A DNA stretch of 64,000 nt from Calycina herbarum (lineage: Eukaryota; Ascomycota; Leotiomycetes; Helotiales; Pezizellaceae). Where the stretch lies: the NCBI GenBank assembly GCA_001414485.1, contig LLEY01000089.1:62001-126000 (forward strand), given 5' to 3'. The notes under the pieces are model-generated. The model had not been told where the DNA came from. It saw only the letters and a program-made list of their open reading frames with translations, and ran no database searches. Numbering within the stretch: position 1 is the stretch's first letter; each line of letters opens with the position of its first letter. A program made the position numbers and the translations under genes. This document shows positions 1-11,788 of this stretch, in pieces.

Positions 1-641
1 ATGAACCCACTTGACGCTCACCGGAAATTTCCCATCCTTTTGTTGGAATTAACGACGCCCCTTCGTTGATTCGCTAAAAACTCTTTTGCCAACAATTAAC
101 CTTCGTTGGATTTTACGTGTGCCATTCCTTTAGCTTACTTCCGCAGCAGATAATCTTCCTTTACGAAATGCAGCCTTGGTGAGTACGTAAAGATGTTGGA
201 ATTTGTTGGTGAAATATTAATTGGAATTGGTGCGAGTGGCTGATGGGCTTTGGGTTTTAGGGGAAATCTCAGTGGTGTTTTGCGTTGTCTGAGGCTCTCT
301 TCCGTACATTCCACCAGCGATTTGTGTCTCTGAGAGTAGGCGTGGTAGGATCGTGCATGCCACGATGACAATGTTTGGCCAGTTTTGACTCATTTAATTA
401 CAATAGCGATCTAGGCCAGGAATGGCTTTGCTCGGGGTGTACCCATATCAGCACATACGAAGTAATTTTCAATTTCCACAAAGGCGACCAGTTCTAAAGA
501 CTCACCTTTCTTTCAATAATAAATCGAGCCCAAAAATCAACTGCAATGGGAATTTTGTGCTTGTACAAAATCCAATGGATACCAATGAATCCGAGTATAC
601 ATCAAGAAATAACTCTTACAGCCCATCTCCATAATAAACAA
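1..641. other. Intergenic, no gene seen
   Basis: This stretch lies downstream of the Ayg1-like gene. It has only short open frames with no recognisable protein and no splice structure that I could support. I see no RNA gene or clear repeat here. Confidence 0.5.
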
Positions 642-2358
642 TCATTCCATTACACTCTCCATCCAAGGATAGACAGCTCCATTCGCTGCAGGATATCCCA
701 TATGCAGGGCATCCTTGAAGAATCTAGTGTTGGAAATAATTAGCATCATTCATCTCAAGGAAAAACCTAAAAGTGGCTGGTCGGAAAATTACCTGGCTTC
801 TTTTGGAGTTCCATACTCGAATGGCAACATGGAGTCCTCAATGGGCATCAAACCATCGTTCACCCCCTTCCATATAATTAGCCAGATCACACAAGGATTG
901 TATTCACACAACTTACATTAACAAACAACAACCTCGTCGAAGGTTTCTTCAAGATCCCCGTCTCAAGCAAAGAGAATTTCCCAACCGCTTCATCCATGTA
1001 AGTTTCAAAACTCTCATAACCATGCTTAAGTGAGATTGCAGGGCCAAGTCTACACGCGTCAGCTTTCACTCCAAAACAGCAAGCAAGAGGAAACTTACGC
1101 GAAAGGATACTCATGTCCATCAGCCTTCTCAAGCCACTCTCTCGTAAAGAAATAATGAGTCCCAGCCCCCTGCGCAACAACGCCCCTCAATTGTTCCTTA
1201 TGAGTATGAGCAATCCTCGCAGCATAATAACCACCAGTACTCAATCCCCAAACCATGACCTTTTCCATGTCGAAATGCTCCTGGTTTCCCATCCAAGTGA
1301 GGAGACTGGTCCAGAGTCTATCGGTGCTTTCGGGGTCACTTGGATCGGCTGGGCAATCTGCTGTACCGGGGACTTCGACCATTATGGTTGACCACCCACG
1401 TTTTAGGAATTCGTCGCTTCTTTGGGTGTTATCTGGTCGGTAGCCATCGAGACCCGTGAAGAGGATTACTACGGGGGTTTTCCTGATATCTGGTTTCGCA
1501 AGTTTGGAAAGACGCATATAGACGGGAACAACATCCCGATCAGCACCTTGTTTATCGACGAAGGGTCTGAAAACAATCAGCTCGTTACAAGAATGAATTC
1601 AGAAGAGTAATGAGGAGAACTTACACATCAATCTCTTCCACTGACTCATCCCAATGACTTCCTGCTTTCATGTACACTTCCTTCTGTGCTTCCCACGCCT
1701 TCCATTTCGCTTCCGAATTGACTTTTGGGAAAGCAGTGATGTAAGGAAACCTCGAGATACGATACAAACAAGCAGCTCTTAAGTAAAGTTCAGTGGAGGC
1801 GGCGAAGTTCTTGTAAGCTGCTAATTCGTCGCCCTGCTTGGTTAACTTCTCGGCCATTGGGAAGAATGCTTGAGTATATGCATCTCCGTATCCATCATTG
1901 ATGTTGTTCTAGGTCAATTGTTAGTTGAAAGATTTCTCCAGAAAGTGCAGAGGATGAGGTCTAACGAACTTCAATGAGGCTCTCAAACAAAGGTTCGAAA
2001 TCTTCGAATTTCCCGTCATGAAATGGATAAACGCTTTTGGTGCACTGCTCATCTCATTTAGGGTCAGAACTTTCGTCTAATATCTTTGTATTGAGGGGAA
2101 CCCACGGGAAATTTCCATTTTGTTTCCCATCTGTGATTTAATTAGTATGAAGTCTTTTCCAGAGGAAAATTCCAAGAAGACAGGGAGGGAGTCTCCCATC
2201 AATCAGAAGAGAAATTTGAGAAAAATGAAATAGGTGTATTACAATGCCTTGATTCCATCATGATGTGGCATCCGCGCATCAAATTTATCACCTAATATCC
2301 ATCCTTTTTTAACTGAAGGATTGGTCCTAAAAGCCAATGGGTTCTCGATGCTTCCCAT
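642..2358 (-). CDS. Ayg1-like alpha/beta hydrolase (polyketide-shortening type)
   Basis: Eight exons can be joined in frame: 2358-2243, 2130-2106, 2044-1970, 1908-1625, 1566-1099, 1049-917, 866-793 and 723-642, giving 418 residues, close to the roughly 400 of Aspergillus Ayg1. The start (MGSIENP...) is followed by the family's WILGDKFD motif; later come [12 protein letters not shown], a helical [15 protein letters not shown] segment, and the nucleophile elbow GLSTGG (Ser in GxSxGG). The C-terminus ([17 protein letters not shown]) also matches family pattern. Ayg1 enzymes hydrolytically shorten a heptaketide to 1,3,6,8-tetrahydroxynaphthalene for DHN melanin; that role is inferred here. No polyketide synthase lies in the window. 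The exon 3 donor GTTCGT is non-typical, so that junction is the least certain. A paralogue with another acyl substrate is possible. Confidence 0.85.
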
Positions 2359-2524
2359 GCTTGCGATCTTCTCCAGGTTTTGGTATTGATATTTCTAAAC
2401 GGAAATTTTTTGCAGCAAATGAAAATATTTTCAAAGAAACATAACAAATAATTATACACAATGAAAATAAAAACGCCTTCTGGATTTTTTGACGACGTTT
2501 ATAGGAATACGGACTGGGTGCGGA

Positions 2525-2579
2525 CAGTCCCCATGACAAGTCCGCTGGTACGTACTAATCGGACTTGCCATGGGGGCTG
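2525..2579. repeat. Inverted repeat, 20-bp arms, in the Ayg1-like promoter
   Basis: Arms at 2525-2544 and 2560-2579 match at 18 of 20 positions when one is reverse-complemented, around a 15-nt loop that itself contains GTACGTAC. The inner ends read GTCCG...CGGAC, that is CCG/CGG triplets in inverted orientation. It sits about 170-220 bp upstream of the Ayg1-like start codon. It could be a hairpin, a dimeric transcription-factor site (Zn2Cys6 proteins favour CGG triplets) or a mobile-element footprint. Confidence 0.6.
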
Positions 2580-4341
2580 ATGCGAAGGATGCGACTCACG
2601 AGGGGATCTTCCAATCAACTTCTATAGCCTGCTAAGTCGTGGAATTTATCCTTTTACGGATGCCCTATAGCTGCCTCAAAATTGCCTATCAATACTCCTT
2701 CGATATGCCGAAGTCGGTGATGCATAGAAGGATTAAATTTCGGCTGCAGCTTTGCAAATACCGAAAAGGAGTCGATTTTTGGCACGGATTCATCTCAAGA
2801 ATTCTTGGGGCCTTTGTGCTACGCTTCGTCAATTCTATCTCCGTCTTTGCCGCTGCTCTCAACTAGAGATCTGATGAGGTGCGCCAATTGGAGCGGGGTA
2901 AGAGCGAGAGTTTGGGAAAATGGACGAAACTTTATGATTCAGGAGAAGGGGATAGAGTTGGGAGGATTGTACTCCATACTTATAAAAGTCGATCCACGTC
3001 CTGTGGAACATGTTCCTCTATCGAAGACAGATTGTATCTAGGGTTGCAGCACCAACGACGAGAAAACCATATAGGGACGATTTTGCTTTAGTGTTGTGTG
3101 TGAGAAAAGGAGAGAACGAAGTACAAGCAAGTATCAATCTACCGGTAGTAGCTCAAAATATGACTTTCCCCTAATCGGGTTAGACCAAAATGATCGTCGA
3201 TTTCAATCTCGAGTCTCCCGCTCTCTTCTCCATTTTGAAGTCAACATGGGACCTCCCTCCAGATTTGCAACGACACCCATATTCGCATTCATGTGCCATG
3301 CTCAATTCGAAATCGCCACCAACGCGACCGTCCCTCATCCACGCCGCAACCACCCTTCTCGCTCCGAATCCTCAGCCCCCTCCTCAAATACAACGAAAAC
3401 GAAACGTACAATCAATCGATAACCACAAATGGGGCGGAACTCATCATGGTGAGGGATGCTAATAAGGAGAATATAGAAGGAGGAAGAGGCACCACCCGCC
3501 ACAAATAAGGGCACATCCATCAACGGGGATTTCCCAGCATAACTTTCCCAAAGGAGCGGAAACCTTCGTCTGGGGATGGTGGAGAAGACCCAATGAAACC
3601 CACGCAGATCGATCTACATCTCAACTGGGGTTGAATCGTCGATCAATTGTGGTACGAAGTTGGACATTCCCATTACTCAGTTCTGTCACGACCGGAGAAT
3701 TGTTGGTTTGAATTTTGATACTCGTTATCTGTTGTTCGTTCCCGTTGTCTGAAATAGACAACGAGTATCAAAATTCAACGCTGGAAGCGTGGCTTCTCTA
3801 GCTGGGTGCGCCGAAGGTCCTAAGGGATACCCGGAGAAAGTCTCATGGATAACGCCCGATGACTTCTGAGAAGTATTTTCCCACCTTCCAATTTCACATG
3901 CTGAGCCAAGTCAGGTTTCTCAGATTAGGTTACAATTTTCTATTGCCTGTACAAAACATTATTCTATTTATGACCTAATCCTACAGTTGTTCTTCTTTCT
4001 CTTCACTTCCCCGCAATCGAGTCTTACTGATTGTTGGTTTCAACCTTTTGAGGAATCTTATATCTCCTGGTTCCGTACTATTTCTGGAGTAACATCTGAT
4101 GTTCTAGTCGTGGCGCTGGTTCTTCTCTCCCCAATCGAGGACGTAGACTTCTGCTTCTTTCGCCCTTGTCCCAGGCTGAGCTGTTTCATCGTGGTGTTTT
4201 GTAGTCGTACAATTTTGCCTCTCTCTTCCCTGCCGTGGCTGGCCCGGGGACTCGTGTCGTTGTTTCCAAGAAAAGCAATCTCTTTGGATGGATGTTCGCT
4301 CGCTCGCTCAAATCAAATACTCAAATACAAATACAATGGTT
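2580..4341. other. Intergenic between Ayg1-like promoter and aquaporin 3' end
   Basis: About 1.8 kb without a supported gene. Short open frames have low-complexity, unmatched translations. The one structured element is the hairpin at 3708-3778. The stretch from about 3990 to 4341 is probably aquaporin 3' UTR. Confidence 0.4.
3708..3778. repeat. Near-perfect hairpin, 23-bp arms
   Basis: Arms 3708-3730 and 3756-3778 are reverse complements at 22 of 23 positions, separated by 25 nt; the arm core is ATTTTGATACTCGTT. It lies between the Ayg1-like gene and the aquaporin 3' end. No flanking target duplication is evident, so a MITE origin is not shown. Confidence 0.65.
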
Positions 4342-5600
4342 TCACCATTCTCGTGGGTGTTGGGGTCGTTCCTCTGGGGAGTAAGAAGGGTTCGATCTCC
4401 CATATCGACTCTGGGTTGGCGTGTATTCGAACTCTCTCATGACAGGCTTTCCTTGTTGCAGGTTTTCCTTGGACATATACGGTTCCAATCCAGATAGTCT
4501 ATACAGCCTCAAGGTACGTGGCTGCTGTCGGTATCTTCCGGATCCGGACCTTCCTCCTGATGAATGTGGGCTCCTCGGAGAATAATCTAGTGACTCCGGA
4601 TCACTGCTTCTCCTTCCTCGTGGTCCCCACGCACGGAGCTGTTTTTCAATCTCATCTGTCTGTCTTGCTAGTAGGGGCGATAGGTCTTCTTCCTCGGCTG
4701 ATTTGTCCTGGTGTCCATTGACCTTTTGGTACTCAAGAATCTTGAGAATCTTGTAAAAGCCGGCTGCTAAAAGGGCACCCGCGAATGGACCAAACCCTAG
4801 CGAATATGTTAGCAGTTTGTCTGATAAGGTTGCATGAGGTACGCATACAATATATCCACTCATATGAGGGGAATGATGTAGCGGCAACAGCTGGGCCAAA
4901 TGCCCTTGCTGGATTGATACCTGCGCCGGTCCAGAAAACTGCAATCATATTGCCGAGAAATAGTGACAGTCCAATGACGAAAGGTGCGATGAAAGTAGAT
5001 TTTGTTTTCTAGATGTCTTAGGAGCATACCACAACTAGAAACGGAAAGACACATACCTCCACTCCGATCATAAGGATGGTAAAAACGAGTTCGAAAGTCG
5101 CAAACATCTCTATAAAAAAGCCTCGGACGTCGGATGCTCCATCACCTAGGCCCACTGCAAAGTAAACGACGTTTCCCGGACTCGGTATTATAAGCTTAAC
5201 GATAATCGCAGCGGCCATCGATGCTAATAGTTGGGCAGCTACCGCACATAATGCTCTGCATTCTCATTAGAAACCATCCCTCAAAGTCATAAGATCCGGA
5301 AAAGCCATACGTGACGATTGGTGCAGCACCAAGAACAACTAATGCTAATGTTACAGCCGGATTGAAAGCAGCTCCGCTCACTCGGAAGAAGAGCCAAACG
5401 TTCACAGTGAGACTGAATCCAAAGGCAAAAGATATGTAGAGAAGTCGACTGGGATCCGGTCCAGTAGCTAATGCACCTGTCGTCGATGGAATGTTTATTG
5501 TCTGGGCAGCAGCAAAAGGGAAGAGCATGAAGAGGAATGTCCCCATGAACTCCCCAATCGTCGACACCAATAGGTTTCGAACATAATCCGTGAGGGCCAT
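4342..5600 (-). CDS. Aquaporin / aquaglyceroporin (MIP family)
   Basis: Four exons (5600-5311, 5255-5057, 5008-4849, 4796-4342) join to 367 residues. Both half-helix motifs are visible: NPAVTL after the second/third membrane segments and [10 protein letters not shown] in the second half, with [15 protein letters not shown] as the last membrane helix. MIP proteins conduct water and sometimes glycerol, urea or peroxide across plasma or internal membranes; the substrate cannot be told from sequence alone. The start MALTDYV was chosen because it sits just before the first helix; the frame stays open upstream to 5759. The last exon adds an unusual cytosolic tail of about 130 residues, acidic then Arg/Ser/Pro/Gly-rich, well beyond the pore domain. 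Confidence 0.88.
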
Positions 5601-8600
5601 ATTAAGGCTGGCGGTGCCTGGGTTTAGAAGGATATGCGATGTTCGATGTCTGCCAGATTGAATGCGTAAATGCGAAATGCAAATATGCGAGGCGACCCAA
5701 TATGCAAAGAAGAACAATGGGGTTTCTGAGGAATGGAGAAACGTGGGTTGATCAGGCACAACTGGTGATAATTAAGGGAATTGAAAGGAACGATAACATG
5801 TTCGTTAAGCAGCAAGGTTGGCGAAGGTGTGTTTGGGTCTTATGGTTGATCTCAATGGGCTTGTGCCTTTGGGAAGCGGTCCACGTCGTCTCATACTTTG
5901 TGCATGAGGATGATGTAGCGACTGGTGACAGGCTCGAAACGAGACAGCCGTGGATGGCGGAGCGAGCTTTTGGCTTTTTTGGATTGTTTTGGTGTCATAG
6001 CAGAATGACGACGGGATCTTTTTGAGTCTAGAGGTTCAGCCCAAACGTTGTTCGCAAGAGGATGTCGTACTCCCGATTGGGAAGATCGCTGGAAGGGATG
6101 TTGTGGAAGGTTTGGAAGGTTCAAGGATGGTCCGTGGATGGAAGGTTAACTACAGCCCTACTTTTTTCTCTTTGGCATAAATGTTTGCTTGGCGGGAGTA
6201 GGAGGAGTTTCAAACTGATTAGGACGATTGACTTTGGATCGATCTAGTGGATGGGATGAGTGAAAGTAAACAGATCGGCAAGAATCTGCTGCTTGGTTGT
6301 TGGCAGGGTTTGGATGGTAATTTTCCTTTGCGTGGTGTTTAAGTATGCTTCAGTTGCCCTTTATCGAAAGAATTCCTCGTTCTCTCTCTTCGCTCCGGTC
6401 CTCTTTTCCACTCTATTCTCTATATTGGTATGACGTTTTTATGTTCTTGACTCGAATGTCTACAAGGAAACACATTGCTTTATCAGAATTTCTTAAAAGG
6501 GCTTGGGATAGACCCACGATCAAATCTGAGTTCGCAGGATCACAGATGTCAAAGCGATCGGACTTGAGGTCAGGGTTTTTGGAATTGCGGAAGTTTACTT
6601 TCAGCCCCTACTACTCATAGTTAAAGTAAGTTATTCTCAGCTTGCGGTAAATCCCTTCTGCGTGTGTGCCCGACGTTACTTTCAACTTTCCAAGGAACGC
6701 CAAAGGCCCAATATAGGCGAGGATTTGAAAGTCATCTGCGATGTGAGAATGCCACTATTCAAACTCGTCATTTACAAGGGGAAGCCGTAAGGTTCTGAAT
6801 TTTTGACACATAATATTGAACTGCCGTGTTATGCCATAGACCATACGACCATCTCAAAAAGTCTACACTCGTCGATCATATCGTAATAACCAGCACCAGT
6901 ACTAGAAATCACTCCGTATTCTGGCCAAAGCTCGCCGCTCCTGGTTGATCATCTAAACTCTCTTGCACACTTTAGTTTGCATCTGATATGCCCTTTCATT
7001 TGTCATATAGCTTCCCGTGATGGTCCGTGAAAGGCATGAATTGTTTCCCGGAATTTTCCTTATCGTGAGGATATTGGTTTCTCAATCATTCGATGTATAC
7101 TTTGCATTGCTTGTTCTACACATGCAATGATTTATTTTGAGCGAGATCGGGATAAAAGGTTGTGAACGGGTTTGAGGTGTTGAGTTCCCGAGTATCAGAA
7201 TCATCGCTTAATAATGTGGGAGATCTAGGCCTTGGGCGGTTCTTATTGCTCTAAGTAATTGTTATACTGTTACTATCTTAGCTATTAAATATGCATACAT
7301 ATATCAACAGTTGTCACGGTAATATGTTGCGTAGCTGTCATTATCAGTACTCGATTGCATTGAGTTTTTCTCAACCCTAAAGCTCTGGCCATCGCGAGTA
7401 TATCTAGCGACCTGGTAGGTAAAAAATGTCTCTGGGACAGGGATGTGTGTCATCGCGGTCGTTATGGATCCACATCTAGATATTGACAAGCTCTTGGAAA
7501 GTCTATCAGTTAATTTTTAGATAGTATTCAGTCTCTCTCACGATCAGAAACCTTGAGATTGTTGAAACATGCTTCCTCAAGCATACCTACGACCCTCTCT
7601 ATCTAGCTTTTAATTATTCGTTCCTTTCGTGCCACTTGCTGCTCATCGCTCTGGTTATAGCAAGTCGATAAGTAGAATCTAAAACATTGAAGGTTTAATC
7701 TGTGATAATCACTCTACTTTAATATATACCCACTTATCTATCGTACGAGCTAATAAGTACGCCATATTTTTTATCATTCGAATTCACTCATAACAACGAC
7801 TCTCTCGCTAGGAATTCACACTGTACAGTTGCTTGTTTGACATGATTACTTATGGGGTATTTAATATCTATCAGAACTCTAGAATGTTGAAGTGTGAGAA
7901 GTCTTAGCAAAATTGAGTTGCCTGTTATAAATATTGAGAGATACGACCGTATCTTGTCTTTCTGTATTTCTACATACAACTTGTATAATCTTACACGTAT
8001 AAATTCACACAAAAAGTGTTCAGATATCACAACCGTGGTTTTCTTCAATTGATCAGAGTTTCATCCGTCGCAATCCAAAACCTACCCCTCCTTCTTCACT
8101 TGATCTGTTCCGGTTTGCTAATTCAATTACGACTTGTTTGGAATGACAATGGCTCAGTTTGTCGAGAACTCTTTACAGCTTGGAATAAGACCCAAGAATG
8201 ACAAGGTGAATTTATTTCCGAAACATTTCCGACGGTAGTTGACAGCACATCAATTTCTACAAGCTACATATGGTTTTCCAAAGATATTTCGCGTAAAGTA
8301 GGACAATTGGGTTACGCCTTCGTCACATCCTCCTCCTAAGTTCCTGCTCCCACCCGTAATTTTAGCTGTTGAAAAAAATTATATGACATGTTTTAGGAAT
8401 TTTGACAACTTGAAACGAAAAAGAGCATTCACTTCTCCCAATTCTTATCATCTCACAAAACTTTCATTTCAAGTACGACCTTTTGAACTCTTTGCTCGAA
8501 CACTTGACGACGATTCATTCATAAAAGTCAAAAGTTCAGAAAAAAAACATCTTCGATTTTTACGAGCTCCAGTTCTGCCAGTACAGTTATTTCCCTATCC

Positions 8601-8851
8601 CTTTTACCATTTTTCTCTTCCTCCCCAGATCAGCTTTCCCTTCCCCCACCTTAACCAGGCATACCTATATATATAGGGAAAAGAAAAGAAACCTCGCGTC
8701 TCAATCCTACGTCTTCTCAATTATCAACACCCATCACCCATCATCAACAACACTTCCCCATTCTCGGTCTCTATATAAAAGAAAATAAACCTCGCACGCA
8801 TGCTCAAACCTTCATATCCTACACTTCTCTGCCCTCAACACCTCAACCCCC
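5601..8851. other. Long gene-free interval, partly AT-rich
   Basis: No coding gene could be supported on either strand. About 7240-8060 is AT-rich with many TAG/CTA/TATA steps, like the RIP-mutated blocks elsewhere in the window, but no terminal repeats or recognisable transposon protein were found. 8640-8850 is pyrimidine-rich and probably includes the 3' UTR of the next gene. Confidence 0.4.
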
Positions 8852-9389
8852 TCACTTCTTAACAAAAGAAACCGTACTATAAGCCGGATAAGGAAACCTC
8901 AATCTCTCCTTAACCTCAACAGCCTCCCGTTCCTCACTCTGATAATATCCGTCCCCCTTCTTCTCACCCTCTCCTTTTCCCTTGTCCCCATTTCCCTCTC
9001 CCTCTTTCTTTTCCTTGCCCTTCTTCTCACTCTTCCTGCCAATAGACTGTTCAGTACTTCCACTTCCACTCCCATACTCAGGAGCATCAGAAGCAGTAGA
9101 AGCCGCAGCCTCATGCCTCTTCCTGTCTTGTTCCGCGAAATAAGCTTCCTCTGCTTCGGCGGCTGCGAGTTCTGCTTCTTGACGGGCGACTTCTTCTTGC
9201 AGGGCTTCGAGCTCAGCGTTGATTTCGGCTTCTGTTTGGGGATTCTGGTGGGATGTGTGTTAGTGAGATGTTGAAAATGTGCGAGGGAGATAATTGTGGG
9301 TTGTGAAGAGGGTAAGCGAAGGGGAAGCGAGGGAGTGGTATGGAACTTACACCGGAGGCTTTGCCTGTGGGATCGATGACGAAAGGCAT
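8852..9389 (-). CDS. Small charged, coiled-coil-like hypothetical protein
   Basis: Two exons (9389-9351 and 9244-8852) give 143 residues. The start MPFVIDPTGKASG is followed by a clean GTAAGT donor and a CAG acceptor. The body is an Ala/Glu-rich stretch with heptad character (NPQTEAEINAELEALQEEV), then a low-complexity Lys/Glu/Gly region of about 40 residues, then a compact C-terminus ending in FPYPAYSTVSFVKK. No catalytic motif, signal peptide or membrane segment is seen. I do not recognise the family. It lies tandem and downstream of palC with about 430 bp between them. The conserved-looking ends flanking a disordered middle suggest a real short fungal protein. Confidence 0.65.
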
Positions 9390-9821
9390 CGTTGATGTTT
9401 GGAGTGTTTGTAGTTTTGGGTGTTTGAGTTGATTGATGTGTTTGGTAGGTTGTATATATGTCTGTATATGGAAAGTGTGTAGTGAGTTTGTATATATGAG
9501 AGTGATGGAGATGTGTGTTTGTGTAAGAAGGAAAGATGGGATGAAGAAGAGAGGGAAGCTATTTTTATAGTTTTAGAAAAGAGGGAGAGGGGATTCACCA
9601 CGCGGGGAGTGAGTATTTGATGGAGTGAATCCGGTTTCTAATGAAATATAGCAGTGAATCTGAGAGGGTTGATTGAGCTTGAGATGAAACAGCATTCACA
9701 GAGCTCATCCCATTATCTCCCTCCTCTCAGTGGCACATCTTTCATCACCCAATACAACTCACCCATTCACAAGAAGCATGGGATGAAGTAGAACACTGGA
9801 TAACAGTACCATTGTGAATAT
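9390..9821. promoter_or_regulatory. Intergenic between palC stop and the charged-protein start
   Basis: About 430 bp expected to hold the palC 3' end and the promoter of the downstream gene. Alternating GT/AT-rich tracts (CATACAAACTC-type on the minus strand) are seen near the start codon, as is common in fungal 5' UTRs. No specific site is identified. Confidence 0.35.
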
Positions 9822-11309
9822 TCAAAAGTAGTTATTCGTACTCTCACTCCGATAATCGGTCTTCGTACCAGGGAAGGCTCCAACAGGAGTTTGAGCCTCC
9901 CCCTCCTCATCAGAGCTCGCAGCACTGCCATAATCATCAACGCGATCGGGTGGTGCTCTCATAGCTTCCAACACAGAAGTATCAAGAGCAGGAGGTACAA
10001 AAGGCTTCATACTATGAATCTCCCTCCCCGAAGGCATCGAAGCCATCAGAGGTCCAATAGGAGGTATAGCTTGAGTGTTGATCTAAATCCCATTAGCGAG
10101 AATCCACTGATGGATAAGAAAATTTACAGTATCATTCATCTTATTCCACTTCCTCTCCAACATCTCCAAAACCCTACTCTCCTCCAGCCTCCCCGCATCA
10201 CTTCCCCAAGCCGTCCCCCTCTCAACCCTCTTATCCTCCTTCTTCTCCGACCAATCTTTCTTCAACCGTCCAAGACTCAAACCTTTCTTACTCCCATCCT
10301 CCTTCCTCCCACCCGAAAACCCCAATTCATAAGCACCCGCCTGTAACCACGCAATCCCCGTTCCAGTCTGTCCCCCAAGTTCGGCATCAATTCCAAAAAA
10401 CCTACAAGCCTTCCCCCGTCCCGTCTTCCGCAAATCCTCCACGTACTTGAGTAAATCCGCATCCACCTTTCCCTTCCCGGAACCAGTAGATAGTAAAGAG
10501 TGAGCATTCGCAGCGTGTTCCGCAGACGCTAAACAGAGACGAGCAAAAAGATGTGCTCGAACTTTGGGTATCTCAGGAGCTTTAATCATCCATTCCTTAT
10601 CATTTTTATTGCGATCCTGCGCAACGGCCGCAGGATATGGGTCATCTTTTAGAACAGCCAGGAGTGTCGCTTCTGCCATAGCAAGGGATGAGAAAGCGCG
10701 AAAAGCAGTCTTGGTGATATCTACACATGGTGGATCGGAGGATAACTGGTCCGTTCTAGTAGAAATATAATCATGCACCGAAGCCGCAGAAAGCAAATGT
10801 TTCGTCGCAGTAGTTATCGCTAGTGTTCTCTGTTCGGGACTAGGACTTGCATTCGCAGACGAATAAAGAGGATGAAGTGATGTTCGCGCGAGCAAAGTCT
10901 GTGTGTACCCTAGTATCGAGAGAACGAAGTATATCTCGTATTCCAGAGATTTGATCTTGATTTTTCCGCGGTCCCGTCCCGGGATTGGGTTATCTGATAT
11001 GGTGGGTCGCCATTGGAGAGTTGGGGTTGATTTTAGAACGACATCTAGTTCTTCTCCTGCCACTGGTTGACTTCCTAGTCCTTCGTCGAGGGCTAGGAGA
11101 TAGGGGATGTAGTGGTTTAGGGCCAGAATGACATTTCCGAGGTTTGAGGATTGTTCGTTTGGCGGTAGACGCTTGTGTTTCTTTAGAACATCTCGAAGGA
11201 CGCCACGATAAGTGCTGGCGGATAGGGGAAGCGAGGGATGAGAGTCACTGCTGAAGTGTTTAGAAAAGGAGAATGGCGAAGTAGTCGGAAGGACAAAAGG
11301 GAAGGGCAT
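9822..11309 (-). CDS. palC: pH-response regulator PalC (BRO1-domain protein)
   Basis: Two exons (11309-10128, 10082-9822) give 480 residues, close to the usual PalC length. The start [15 protein letters not shown] and the following [13 protein letters not shown]...[16 protein letters not shown] match PalC closely. A BRO1-type helical domain follows ([16 protein letters not shown]). The C-terminal exon carries [20 protein letters not shown] and an acidic end. PalC links the Pal/Rim plasma-membrane sensor complex to ESCRT-III (Vps32/Snf7) during ambient alkaline signalling to PacC. The reading frame stays open for 87 more codons upstream of the chosen ATG (to 11570), but homology begins at MPFPF. 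A PacC-type site sits upstream (11551-11556). Confidence 0.93.
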
Positions 11310-11550
11310 TTTCCAAAAAAAAAAGGTGCCCACTTGAGGATCGGGAGGGGTGGTATGGCGGGGTAAAATGTTCCGACGTGAGCTTCCCCACGCGTGCTGC
11401 GAGGTTTGTAGATAGTGGGAAGCTATCGACGAGTGACCCAGATGAGCGTATGGCTGGAATTGGAGCTTGGAGTTGAAGTTATTTGCTCTAAATCGTAGAT
11501 TGAAAACTATTATGCTGAGCTTGAAGTTTGAAGTGAAACCAATATTTGGC

Positions 11551-11556
11551 CTTGGC
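11551..11556 (-). promoter_or_regulatory. Candidate PacC site upstream of palC
   Basis: CTTGGC on the plus strand is GCCAAG on the minus strand, matching the PacC consensus GCCARG, about 240 bp upstream of the palC start codon. A six-base motif occurs by chance often, so this is only suggestive. Confidence 0.25.
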
Positions 11557-11788
11557 TGCAAGGCTGACATGTAGTCAAAGAGGGGTGAGGGGTCTGGTTA
11601 GAGTCGGTTACTCCATAGACTCCTCCTCCACTTCAAATGAACAATACGTCACTGGCTTGTAGTAGAGCAAATAACAAACAGTCTACCCATCATGTACTCC
11701 GACTCCAGAAAATCTAATCTGAATTACAATTCCCCATAATCACTTCAAACAAGACAATCAAGTTGAGCAAACTTCTCAAAACATCATC

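Noticed and set aside
3987..4442. 151-codon plus-strand open frame
   Set aside because: It partly overlaps the antisense of the aquaporin tail and has no recognisable content.
5601..5759. N-terminal extension of the aquaporin from an upstream in-frame ATG
   Set aside because: The extension is not aquaporin-like and MALTDYV sits at the expected distance from helix 1. It cannot be fully excluded.
11310..11570. N-terminal extension of palC (87 extra in-frame codons)
   Set aside because: PalC proteins start at MPFPF; the extension has no family similarity and is probably 5' UTR.
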